Part shown: positions 15,466-23,493 of the stretch, piece after piece
How the letters are laid out: each line of letters begins with the position of its first letter
Position numbering within the stretch: position 1 is the first letter of the stretch
Source of the DNA: Oscillospiraceae bacterium
GTDB lineage: Bacteria > Bacillota > Clostridia > Oscillospirales > Oscillospiraceae
Length of the DNA: 32,942 nucleotides
NCBI GenBank assembly: GCA_024404315.1
Contig: JAKSQD010000023.1
Span: 1-32,942, forward strand
Direction: 5' to 3'
The notes under the pieces: generated by a model
Databases searched by the model: none
The model's input: the letters and a program-made list of their open reading frames with translations, nothing else
Told to the model about the DNA's origin: nothing
Program-made: the position numbers and the translations under genes

Positions 15466-17823
15466 ATGACACTGAGAGATTTAAAGGTCGGGCAATCCGC
15501 CATGATCGAGACAGTGGGCGGAGAAGGGGCACTTCGTCAACACTTTTTGGACATGGGCGTAATTCCCGGCGCAGAAGTGACGCTGGAAAAGTTCGCACCG
15601 ATGGGCGACCCCATGGAGCTTCGGATTCACGGCTATCAGCTGACCCTCCGCTTGGCCGATGCAGAGCAAATCACCATTCATCCCGTGAAGATGGTGACAC
15701 AAAAATCCTTTGCCGACACCTCCCGCAAGGAACACGTCAAAACGCCGGAGCATCCCGGTTATGGCGAAGGTGGCCGTTTCCACACCAAAGCGGATGAGCA
15801 TCCTCTCCCCGACGGTTCTCAGCTGACGTTCGCTCTGGCGGGGAATCAGAACTGCGGCAAGACCACCCTTTTTAATCAGCTCACCGGCTCCAATCAGCAC
15901 GTCGGCAACTTCCCCGGCGTGACCGTGGATCGGAAAACCGGCTCCATCAAAGGCCATCCCGATACGCTGGTGACAGACCTGCCAGGTATTTACTCTCTTT
16001 CCCCTTACACGGCGGAGGAAATCGTTTCCCGCCGGTACATTGTGAACGAAAAACCCCGTGCCATCATCAACATTGTGGACGCTACCAACATCGAGCGGAA
16101 TCTCTACTTAACCATGCAGCTGATGAGTTTGGATGTCCCCATGGTATTGGCTCTGAACATGATGGATGAAGTGAAAAACAACGGCGGCCACGTTCGAATC
16201 AACCGTATGGAGTCGATGCTGGGCCTGCCCGTGGTTCCCATCTCCGCCGCAAAAAACGAAGGCATTGAAGAGCTGGTCAATCACGCCCTCCATATCGCCA
16301 AATACCAGGAACATCCAGGCCGTACCGACTTTTGCGACGAAAACGACCACGGCGGAGCGGTACACCGCTGCCTTCACGGTATCATGCACTTAATTCAAGA
16401 CCACGCCCAAAACGCACAGCTTCCCGTTCGCTTCGCCGCCACCAAGCTGGTGGAAGGAGATGAACACATTTTGGCTGCTCTGTCTCTCTCGCAAAACGAA
16501 CAGGAGATGGTAGAACACATCATTCAGCAAATGGAGGTGGAACGTGGTTTAGACCGTTCCGCTGCTATCGCAGATATGCGCTTTGCCTTTATTCACAAGC
16601 TGGTGAGTCAGTGCATGGTGAAGCCAAAGGAAAGCAAAGAGCGGGAACGCAGCCGCAGCATTGACAAATTCCTCACCGGTAAGTATACCGCAATTCCGGC
16701 CTTTATCGGCATTATGGTTTTGGTGTTTTATTTGACCTTTAACGTCATTGGCGCATTTTTGCAAAACCTTCTCGCTCAGTTCATTGACTGGCTGACGCTG
16801 GAGGCAGCCATTGGTTTGGCCTCCTGGAATGTCAACGAGGTGCTGCAATCCTTGATTTTAGACGGTATCTTCAACGGGGTGGGCAGTGTTCTCAGCTTCC
16901 TTCCCATCATTGTGACGCTGTTTTTCTTCCTGTCTCTGTTGGAGGATACGGGATATATGGCACGAGTGGCCTTTGTGATGGACAAGCTGCTGCGAAAAAT
17001 CGGTCTTTCGGGTCGAAGCATTGTCCCCATGCTCATCGGTTTTGGCTGCTCTGTTCCCGGCGTGATGGCAAGCCGCACACTCCCCTCAGAACGTGACCGA
17101 AAGATGACGGTGATGATGATTCCCTTCATGAGCTGCACTGCCAAGCTTCCCATTTACGGCTTCTTTATCCAGACCTTTTTCCCCAGCTTGAGCGGACTCA
17201 TTATGGCGGGGCTTTACTTCTTGGGCGTGGGAGTTGGCATTCTCACCGCCTTGATTGCTAAAGCCACCGTATTTCAGGGAGAAGCCGTCCCCTTTGTGAT
17301 GGAGCTTCCCAACTACCGTATGCCCGGTGCCAAGAACGTGGCACAGCTGCTGTGGGAGAAGGCAAAAGATTTCCTCCAAAAGGCGTTTTCTGTCATTTTC
17401 ATTGCTACCATTGTGATTTGGTTCCTACAGACCTTTGATTTGCATTTGAATTTGGTGACGGACTCCCATAACAGCATTTTGGCCGTGGTAGCGGGCACGC
17501 TGGCTCCCCTTTTTGCTCCGCTGGGATTCGGAGACTGGCGAATTTCCACTGCCCTGATTTCCGGCTTCATCGCCAAGGAGAGTGTTGTTTCTACCCTTTC
17601 CATTCTGGTCGGTTCGACCGCTGCCCTCTCTGAGATTTTGAGTCCCGTGGGTGCTGCTGCTCTGCTGGTGTTCTGTTTGCTGTATACTCCCTGTGTGGCA
17701 GCCATTGCCTCTGTCAAACGGGAGCTTGGCGGCTACTGGGCAGCCGGTATGGTGCTGCTGCAATGCTGCATTGCTTGGTTTTGCGCCCTGCTGGTGCATT
17801 TGATTGGTGTTATCATTCTGTAA
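15466..17823 (+). CDS. feoB: Ferrous iron transporter, FeoA-FeoB fusion
   Basis: 785 aa. Residues 1-75 are a FeoA SH3-like domain (VGQSAMIETVGGEGALRQHFLDMGVIPG), normally a separate protein. A linker of about 45 residues leads to the FeoB G domain: G1 GNQNCGKT (126-133), GNFPGVT (147-153), G3 DLPG (171-174) and G4 NMMD (231-234). The membrane part carries the gate-like repeats GCSVPGVMASRTL and CTAKLPIYG. It imports Fe2+ into the cytoplasm, regulated by GTP. No FeoC or separate FeoA is adjacent. ATG 15466 has AAGGAAAGAG upstream. A strong terminator follows, so the gene is its own unit. Confidence 0.95.
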   Translation: MTLRDLKVGQSAMIETVGGEGALRQHFLDMGVIPGAEVTLEKFAPMGDPMELRIHGYQLTLRLADAEQITIHPVKMVTQKSFADTSRKEHVKTPEHPGYGEGGRFHTKADEHPLPDGSQLTFALAGNQNCGKTTLFNQLTGSNQHVGNFPGVTVDRKTGSIKGHPDTLVTDLPGIYSLSPYTAEEIVSRRYIVNEKPRAIINIVDATNIERNLYLTMQLMSLDVPMVLALNMMDEVKNNGGHVRINRMESMLGLPVVPISAAKNEGIEELVNHALHIAKYQEHPGRTDFCDENDHGGAVHRCLHGIMHLIQDHAQNAQLPVRFAATKLVEGDEHILAALSLSQNEQEMVEHIIQQMEVERGLDRSAAIADMRFAFIHKLVSQCMVKPKESKERERSRSIDKFLTGKYTAIPAFIGIMVLVFYLTFNVIGAFLQNLLAQFIDWLTLEAAIGLASWNVNEVLQSLILDGIFNGVGSVLSFLPIIVTLFFFLSLLEDTGYMARVAFVMDKLLRKIGLSGRSIVPMLIGFGCSVPGVMASRTLPSERDRKMTVMMIPFMSCTAKLPIYGFFIQTFFPSLSGLIMAGLYFLGVGVGILTALIAKATVFQGEAVPFVMELPNYRMPGAKNVAQLLWEKAKDFLQKAFSVIFIATIVIWFLQTFDLHLNLVTDSHNSILAVVAGTLAPLFAPLGFGDWRISTALISGFIAKESVVSTLSILVGSTAALSEILSPVGAAALLVFCLLYTPCVAAIASVKRELGGYWAAGMVLLQCCIAWFCALLVHLIGVIIL

Positions 17824-17883
17824 AGCAATTGGCTTTACACACTATTTGTCCCCATTCTTTCAAGGAAAGCATTTTTACTTTAC

Positions 17884-17921
17884 AGAGAGCTGGTTCCTCT
17901 TTTTCAACCAGCTCTCTTTTT
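17884..17921 (+). terminator. Terminator after feoAB
   Basis: Perfect 12-bp stem AGAGAGCTGGTT / AACCAGCTCTCT with a 10-nt loop, followed by TTTT. Confidence 0.92.
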
Positions 17922-17989
17922 CTGCCTCATTTTTTCAATGATGTAGAATTTCTCGCTCCTACTCCCGCAGTTTTATCCCCCCACCCGGC

Positions 17990-18018
17990 TTGCGAGCACA
18001 CTTTCGCCATGCTATCCT
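17990..18018 (+). promoter_or_regulatory. Promoter of the cbiMQO operon
   Basis: TTGCGA (17990-17995), 17 bp, TGC-TATCCT (-10 at 18013-18018). It overlaps an inverted repeat, ATGCTA-N6-TAGCAT (18009-18026), which could be an operator for a metal-responsive repressor. Confidence 0.5.
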
Positions 18019-18051
18019 TTTAGCATAATAAAGCAAAGGAGTTATCAAAGA

Positions 18052-19044
18052 ATGCACATTCCTGAAAATTACCTCAGTCCGCAGACCTGTGCGGTCATGA
18101 CCGCCGCTATGATTCCTGTTTGGGGGCACGCAGTCAAACAGGTTCGCATGGAGATTTCCAAAGACAAAATGCCTTTGCTGGGTGTCGGTGCCGCTTTTTC
18201 TTTCCTTGGCATGATGTTTAACGTACCCATCCCAGGCGGTTCTACCGGTCACGCCGTTGGCGGAACCCTGATCGCCTTATTGCTCGGCCCAGATGCAGCC
18301 TGTGTTGCTGTCACCATTGCGCTGCTGATTCAGGCGGTTCTTTTTGGAGACGGCGGTATTTTGGCCTTTGGCGCAAACTGCTTTAACATGGCCTTTGTGC
18401 TTCCCTACTTAGGGTACGGTATCTATACCTTCATTAAAAACCGCTCCTCCAGTGATAAGGCCGGTTACATCGGGGCTGCCATTGGTTCTTACGTTGGTAT
18501 CAACGCCGCCGCCCTCTGCGCCGCTGTGGAATTTGGCTTGCAGCCCCTGCTGTTCCACGACGCTGCCGGTCAAGCGCTCTATTGCCCCTACGGTCTGAAC
18601 CTTTCCATCCCCTCCATGATGGTGGGACACTTAACCGTGTTTGGCCTGTGCGAGCTGATTTTTACCACCGCTATTTTCGCCTTTATCCAAAAAACAAGCC
18701 CCGGTATGCTCCGTGAGAGCAATTCGACCAGCAAAACCCCGGTTTATGTTCTGATTGCCGCTCTGATTGCCGCCGTTCCTCTGGGTCTGCTGGCTGAGGG
18801 CACTGCTTGGGGCGAATGGGGGGCTGACGAAATCGCCGAGGTTGTCACCAACGGTTCCGCTTTGGGGTATACGCCCGCAGGCATGACCAGCGGCTTTGAG
18901 CTTTCCACCATTTTCCCGGATTATACCATGGCTGGCGTTCCTGACGTGGCCGCCTATCTTCTCTCTGCTATCATCGGCGCGGCAATTTCTGTGATTCTCT
19001 TCCGTTTGATTGCCTCCGCCATGAAGACAAAAACCACTTACTAA
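18052..19044 (+). CDS. cbiM: ECF cobalt/nickel transporter substrate-binding subunit, CbiM/NikM type
   Basis: 330 aa. The protein begins MHIPENYLSP; the N-terminal Met-His is part of the metal site in CbiM/NikM, so the start at ATG 18052 (AAAGGAG upstream) is firm. The core is multi-pass (GGSTGHAVGGTLIALLLGP, FGDGGILAFGANCFNMAF). The C-terminal third (AEGTAWGEWGADEI, FPDYTMAG and a last helix) resembles the extra domain that replaces a separate CbiN in some transporters; no cbiN gene is present. Cobalt is favoured over nickel because a precorrin-2-making operon lies in the same window, but the sequence alone does not decide. Confidence 0.9.
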   Translation: MHIPENYLSPQTCAVMTAAMIPVWGHAVKQVRMEISKDKMPLLGVGAAFSFLGMMFNVPIPGGSTGHAVGGTLIALLLGPDAACVAVTIALLIQAVLFGDGGILAFGANCFNMAFVLPYLGYGIYTFIKNRSSSDKAGYIGAAIGSYVGINAAALCAAVEFGLQPLLFHDAAGQALYCPYGLNLSIPSMMVGHLTVFGLCELIFTTAIFAFIQKTSPGMLRESNSTSKTPVYVLIAALIAAVPLGLLAEGTAWGEWGADEIAEVVTNGSALGYTPAGMTSGFELSTIFPDYTMAGVPDVAAYLLSAIIGAAISVILFRLIASAMKTKTTY

Positions 19045-19065
19045 CGGTAAAGCGAGGAATTCTAC

Positions 19066-19872
19066 TTGAATGCTTCTCTTCCAGATTGGATGAAAACCGA
19101 AGAAGCCTATCAGCCCACCCATGACGCAGACGGGTTTATCACGCAAACCAGTTTGCAGCTCATGGGCGTGCTGGCACGAGCCAGACACAAAGGAAGCGCC
19201 GACGTTCATCGGGGAGCCAGCGCTTCCTTCAAGCTGCTTCTGACGTTCTATCTCCTTGTATTGCTGGCCTTAGCGCAAAATTCTTTTTTTGCTTTGGTGG
19301 TGTTGGCGGGTCTCTTGATACGGTGCTGTTTTTTGCCCGGAAAAACACTGAAAACCGTCATGGGTGCAGCATTGGGAGGGGCGTTTCTCTCCATTTTGCT
19401 GCTGCTGCCCTCGGTGTTCCTGGGTTCCCCAAAATCCATGCTGACCATCTCCTTTAAGGTGTTTCTTTCGGTTGGATTGGTGAACCTGCTTTCTGTCACC
19501 ACGCCTTGGAATCGACTAACCGAAAGCCTGCGTTTTTTCCATGTGCCGGATCTGTTTATTTTCACCTTTGACATCACGCTCAAGTATATTGTTCTGCTGG
19601 GAGAGGTGTGCCTGCACATGCTGGATGCACTCCGGCTGCGCAGTGTGGGCACCAACAAACACAAGGGAAAGGCGTTTTCCGGCATCATGGGAACCGCCTT
19701 TCTGAAATCCAGAGCCATGGCGGAAGAAATGTATGGAGCGATGGTATGCCGAGGGTTTGAGGGAGAATATGCCTCTTTGCAAAAGCCCAAGCTGACAGCT
19801 TTTGACCTGCTTCCTTTGACGGTGATGATTGCCATGACCGTGTTATTTTTCTATTTGGAGGGCAAAATCTGA
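19066..19872 (+). CDS. cbiQ: ECF transporter transmembrane (T) component, CbiQ type
   Basis: 268 aa. It couples the ATPase to the substrate-binding subunit. There are several hydrophobic helices (about residues 56-90, 100-117, 127-142 and 245-265). The cytoplasmic coupling region includes DALRLRSVG and the MYGAMVCRGFEGEY motif (family xRG pattern). The start is TTG 19066 with GAGGA seven bases upstream; no in-frame ATG fits better. It begins 21 bases after cbiM and overlaps cbiO by one base (TGATG), so it is translationally coupled. Confidence 0.9.
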   Translation: MNASLPDWMKTEEAYQPTHDADGFITQTSLQLMGVLARARHKGSADVHRGASASFKLLLTFYLLVLLALAQNSFFALVVLAGLLIRCCFLPGKTLKTVMGAALGGAFLSILLLLPSVFLGSPKSMLTISFKVFLSVGLVNLLSVTTPWNRLTESLRFFHVPDLFIFTFDITLKYIVLLGEVCLHMLDALRLRSVGTNKHKGKAFSGIMGTAFLKSRAMAEEMYGAMVCRGFEGEYASLQKPKLTAFDLLPLTVMIAMTVLFFYLEGKI

Positions 19873-20591
19873 TGAAGAAACCCATTATTTCGCTCAATGA
19901 CATCTGTTTTGCCTATGAAGGTGTGGTAGCGCTGCGCCATGTCACGCTGGATATCTATCGTGGGGAAACCATTGTGTTGCAAGGAGACAACGGCTGCGGC
20001 AAATCTACCCTTCTCAAGCTGTTGAATGGACTGATTTTCCCAGAAGTAGGCACTTATCAGCTTGACGAGATGGCAATCACCGAAAAAGCGCTGAAAAACG
20101 CTCGGTTTTCCAAGCGGTTTCATCAGAGGATTGGTTTTATTTTTCAAGACGCTGATGTACAGCTCTTTTGCGGCAGTGTGGAAGAGGAAATCCAGTTCGG
20201 CCCGGTGCAAATGGGTCTTTCCGAGACAGAAATTCACCGCCGGACGGAGGATTTGCTCCATTTATTGAACATCGAACACCTCCGCAAGCGTGCCCCTTAT
20301 CATCTCAGCGGCGGCGAAAAGCGAAAGGTTGCCATTGCCTGCATCCTTTCGATGAATCCCGATGTGCTGGTGTTGGATGAGCCGCTGGCCGGTCTGGATC
20401 AAAAATCTCAGGTATGGCTGATTGATTTCCTCCGCCAGCTTCACCAGGCGGGAAAGACCTTGATTCTCTCCACGCACAACGAAGCGCTGGCAAAGCTGCT
20501 GGCCGACCGGCTGGTATATCTGAACGACAACCACGAAATTGAGTCCATCGTGGAAAATAAGCCCAACAAAGCAACAGCTGACTGCGTTTGA
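19872..20591 (+). CDS. cbiO: ECF transporter ATPase, CbiO type
   Basis: 239 aa. It is an ABC ATPase powering cobalt/nickel uptake. Walker A GDNGCGKST is at 38-46, the Q-loop FQDADVQLF at 91-99 (the DADxQLF form is typical of ECF ATPases), the signature LSGGE at 145-149, Walker B VLVLDEP at 165-171 and the switch His at 202. A single ATPase gene means a homodimer, as in group I (metal-dedicated) ECF systems. It is the last gene of the operon; the terminator hairpin overlaps its stop codon. Confidence 0.93.
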   Translation: MKKPIISLNDICFAYEGVVALRHVTLDIYRGETIVLQGDNGCGKSTLLKLLNGLIFPEVGTYQLDEMAITEKALKNARFSKRFHQRIGFIFQDADVQLFCGSVEEEIQFGPVQMGLSETEIHRRTEDLLHLLNIEHLRKRAPYHLSGGEKRKVAIACILSMNPDVLVLDEPLAGLDQKSQVWLIDFLRQLHQAGKTLILSTHNEALAKLLADRLVYLNDNHEIESIVENKPNKATADCV

Positions 20592-20613
20592 CCGCGGCCA
20601 GCTGGCTTTTTTT
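20575..20613 (+). terminator. Terminator after cbiO
   Basis: CAGCTG (20575-20580) pairs with CAGCTG (20599-20604), followed by GC and T7 (20607-20613). The second arm is also part of the short palindrome GCCAGCTGGC. The structure overlaps the cbiO stop. Confidence 0.55.
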
Positions 20614-21493
20614 ATCGGTTTTTGTAGTAGCTCCAATCCGTGAGAACGCCCTCAGTGAGATAATATTCCGGCGGCAGAATGCCCGGATTTTCTTCCGCTT
20701 TTCCCAGCACAATCAGCTTAATCTTTTCCCGCTCGGTGAGCTTGTTTTTGATGAAGACCGTCACCCGGTCGCCACAGGCGATTCCCTCCGTGGGCTCCGC
20801 AAGAGCCGGAAGATTCGGAGCCAGCTCCACGAAGAGTCCGTAATCCATGACTCCTCGGACGGTTCCTGTCACCACTTCTCCCGGTTGGAAGCGCTTGGCG
20901 TTCTGCTCCCAAGTTCCCATCAGCTCTTTATGGGAGAGCATGACCCGTCCTTGCTCTGGGAGCTGGTCTTTTAACAGTACATAAATTTCATCTCCGACAC
21001 AAAATCGACTGGATGGATGGGGAATCCGGGAGACAGAGATGCTATCCAGCGGAAGCAGAGACGGAACACCACAGCCCACATCCACAAAGGCTCCAAAGGC
21101 TTCCAAATGGGTCACAATCGCTGGTAAAACCATTCCCAACGGAAGGCTCATGAGCCAGCGCAGGCAATGCTCTTGGGGGATGCGTCGGCTCAGTCGTGGA
21201 ACAATCTGTCCGTTGTCGCCCTCCAATCCCTCCACGACAAAACAGGTGGGCTTCCCCACTCGTGTGAGAATGGCAATTTCTTTGACCCTCCCCTCTTGAA
21301 TGCCCACGGCACATTCCTCTCTGGGCATGACGGCATGAAGCTCTCCCAGTTGAAAATGAAGGTTATGTTCCGAGTCACAGCGGATGGGAATGGCCTCCAG
21401 GATGCGGCCTGTTTCCATGGCTTCGGCCAGCGCTTCGAGAGAAAGATCCAGTCTTTGCTCAAATATCCTTCCTTCCGGCAAAAAACGTTCCAT
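20612..21493 (-). CDS. S1 RNA-binding domain protein
   Basis: 293 aa. Two S1 folds are visible, at about 118-188 (GMVLPAIVTHLEAFGAFVDVG, then VMLSHKELMGTW) and 203-265 (PGEVVTGTVRGVMDYGLFVEL). The first 110 residues may hold a degenerate S1-like domain. It is much shorter than ribosomal protein S1 and probably an RNA-binding accessory protein; the specific role is unknown. ATG 21493 has a perfect AGGAGGTCAAAT upstream; the frame is open to 21664, but the extra part is basic and unlike the family. It is divergent from spoIIGA with about 200 bp between them, and convergent with cbiO. Confidence 0.85.
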   Translation of the reverse strand: MERFLPEGRIFEQRLDLSLEALAEAMETGRILEAIPIRCDSEHNLHFQLGELHAVMPREECAVGIQEGRVKEIAILTRVGKPTCFVVEGLEGDNGQIVPRLSRRIPQEHCLRWLMSLPLGMVLPAIVTHLEAFGAFVDVGCGVPSLLPLDSISVSRIPHPSSRFCVGDEIYVLLKDQLPEQGRVMLSHKELMGTWEQNAKRFQPGEVVTGTVRGVMDYGLFVELAPNLPALAEPTEGIACGDRVTVFIKNKLTEREKIKLIVLGKAEENPGILPPEYYLTEGVLTDWSYYKNR

Positions 21494-21617
21494 ATTTGAC
21501 CTCCTGTTCCGATTTTCTCTCCTCATCCTATGCGGAAAAGGCCAGAAAAGTGACCGTTGGAATTTGACGGATGAACGTTTTTTCAAGGCGCAATCCAATC
21601 TTTTGGGGAAAGGCTGT

Positions 21618-21652
21618 TTGTGACCATTTTTGAAGCCGAGAAGGATTATAAT
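21618..21652 (+). promoter_or_regulatory. Promoter candidate of the spoIIG operon
   Basis: A good -10, TATAAT (21647-21652), has no -35 at 17 bp. TTGTGA at 21618-21623 lies 23 bp upstream (or TGTGAC at 22 bp). The B. subtilis spoIIG promoter has a similarly long 22-bp spacing and needs Spo0A. No clean TGTCGAA box is seen; TTTGACGGA at about 21563 is a weak match. Confidence 0.4.
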
Positions 21653-21694
21653 AACAGCGGTCAACCGAAGCAGAGCGGAACGTGAGGTGTTGAT

Positions 21695-22573
21695 TTGACG
21701 GTTGTTTACCTTGACACGCTGTTTTTTCTCAATTTTGGGCTGGATGGATTGCTGTTATCTGCATCCAAGCGCCTGGCCGGAAGCCGAATGCACTGGGGGC
21801 AAACCGTGTTGGCCGCCACCGTTGGAGCCTGTTATGCGGCGGCGGTATTTGTGACCCGCTCTCCTCTATTGGGGCATCCTATCACACGGATGATAGCAGC
21901 GCTGGGTATGGTATGGCTGGCCGCCGGGCAGGAAGAGCAGCGTTTTCGGGTGTTGGGTGTCTTCTTTCTCCTCTCCTGCACACTGGCGGGCGGGGTTTTG
22001 ATGATAAACCGGACGGGACTGGGAAGCCTGAGCAACCATTCGGGCTTTCCAACCACCACACGGGACGGCTTTTTGCTGCTTCTCTGCGGTGCGGGAGAAT
22101 ATTTGCTGGTGAGCGTTCTTTCTCTGCGGCCAATTGGACAAAAAACGGCGCTGGTTCCGGTGCTGCTGACCTGCGAGGGACGAGCGGTTCTCCTTCGGGC
22201 ATTGGTGGACACGGGGAATTTGCTCCGAGACCCACTGACCGGAGAAAGCGTGCTGATTGCGGATTATGACGGAGTAGCCCCCCTTTTTCCGGCGGAACAC
22301 AGGCCAAAAGCGGAGGCGTTTCAGCACCCTGACCAACTGCTGACCCAGCTCTCTCAGCAATGGAGCGCCGCTCACCCGTGTTTGCTGCCCTATCGAGCGG
22401 TGGGAACAGACCAAGGGCTGCTGTTGGCGGTGAGGGTGGATCGGATGGAAGTAGAGGGAACGGTCTCTCAGAATCGGTTGGTTGCTATCACAGCAGCGCC
22501 GCTCTCTCTCAATGGAAGGTATCACGGAATCATTGGGGCAGAAACGCAGGAGGGAATGACATGGAAATGGTAA
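21695..22573 (+). CDS. spoIIGA: Sigma-E processing peptidase SpoIIGA
   Basis: 292 aa. It is a membrane aspartic protease of the sporulation septum that removes the pro-sequence of sigma-E in the mother cell. The N-terminal half is hydrophobic with about five helices ([17 protein letters not shown] is the family start). The protease half carries the active site [11 protein letters not shown] (Asp172). TTG 21695 is the start, with GAGGTG five bases upstream and the family N-terminus directly after. The gene overlaps sigE by 13 bases, the usual spoIIG arrangement. Confidence 0.95.
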   Translation: MTVVYLDTLFFLNFGLDGLLLSASKRLAGSRMHWGQTVLAATVGACYAAAVFVTRSPLLGHPITRMIAALGMVWLAAGQEEQRFRVLGVFFLLSCTLAGGVLMINRTGLGSLSNHSGFPTTTRDGFLLLLCGAGEYLLVSVLSLRPIGQKTALVPVLLTCEGRAVLLRALVDTGNLLRDPLTGESVLIADYDGVAPLFPAEHRPKAEAFQHPDQLLTQLSQQWSAAHPCLLPYRAVGTDQGLLLAVRVDRMEVEGTVSQNRLVAITAAPLSLNGRYHGIIGAETQEGMTWKW

Positions 22574-23304
22574 CAATGGTACAGGAAAGAGGATTTTGGA
22601 GCTTTGCAATGGAGCTGATGGCTCGCTTCCGCAGAACGCTTTCCGACCCAGAGGAGGGGATTTTTTACATAGGCGGCAGCGATGTGCTCCCTGCACCGCT
22701 GAACCGGGAACAGGAACGAGAATATCTGATTTCCGCCCAGAGTGGCAATGAGAGCGCTCGTTCAGTGCTCATTGAGCGAAATTTGCGGCTGGTAGTCTAC
22801 CTGGCACGTCGATTTGAAAACACGGGAATCAACCTGGAGGATTTGATTTCCATTGGTACCATCGGGCTTATCAAGGCGGTGAATACCTTTAATTTGGAAA
22901 AAAATATCAAGCTGGCGACCTATGCTTCCCGCTGCATCGAAAATGAAATTCTGATGTATCTGCGAAAAATCAGCAATCAAAAAGGAGAAGTCTCCTTTGA
23001 TGAGCCCATCAATGCCGATTGGGACGGCAACGAGCTGCTTCTTTCTGACATCCTGGGCACGGATGAGGATTTGGTGGAGCGGCCTGTGCAGGAGGACGCA
23101 GACCGTCAAATGCTGGCTCAGGCGCTGGATTGCCTCAACGAGCGGGAACGAACCATCATTTCCATGCGTTTCGGGCTGAACGGAAAGCGGGAAAATACCC
23201 AAAAGGAAGTGGCCAGCGTGATGGGAATCTCTCAATCTTACATTTCCAGGCTGGAAAAACGCATCATTTTGCGGCTGAGAAAGGAAATGGATCGAATCGG
23301 CTGA
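22561..23304 (+). CDS. sigE: RNA polymerase sporulation sigma-E, with pro-sequence
   Basis: 247 aa. It directs early mother-cell transcription during sporulation. Residues 1-35 form a basic, amphipathic pro-sequence ([17 protein letters not shown]) ending before [10 protein letters not shown], the expected SpoIIGA cleavage area. Region 2 is highly conserved ([21 protein letters not shown] and the [14 protein letters not shown] core), and region 4 ends in the helix-turn-helix [14 protein letters not shown]. The start is ATG 22561, with GGAGGG six bases upstream inside spoIIGA. It ends the operon. sigG, which often follows in Bacillus and Clostridium, is absent; an OPT transporter gene follows instead. 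Confidence 0.97.
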   Translation: MEMVTMVQERGFWSFAMELMARFRRTLSDPEEGIFYIGGSDVLPAPLNREQEREYLISAQSGNESARSVLIERNLRLVVYLARRFENTGINLEDLISIGTIGLIKAVNTFNLEKNIKLATYASRCIENEILMYLRKISNQKGEVSFDEPINADWDGNELLLSDILGTDEDLVERPVQEDADRQMLAQALDCLNERERTIISMRFGLNGKRENTQKEVASVMGISQSYISRLEKRIILRLRKEMDRIG

Positions 23305-23364
23305 AATCAGGGCAAAGCTTGCATCCATTTCACACTGGAATTGGAAATATTCCCTTTCGAAAAA

Positions 23365-23393
23365 TTGACAGCCGAAACGAGTTATGCTATACT
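23365..23393 (+). promoter_or_regulatory. Promoter of the OPT transporter gene
   Basis: Consensus TTGACA (23365-23370), 17 bp, TGC-TATACT (-10 at 23388-23393), the best promoter in the window. A leader of about 95 nt follows without obvious structure. Confidence 0.8.
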
Positions 23394-23493
23394 TTCAGGT
23401 GCATCAAATCCAAAAAAAGAGGTGATAAAAGAATCGTGTTTTAGGTGCCCCATTCTTTAATTCATTAACCAAAGAGAGAGGAAAACAATTCAA

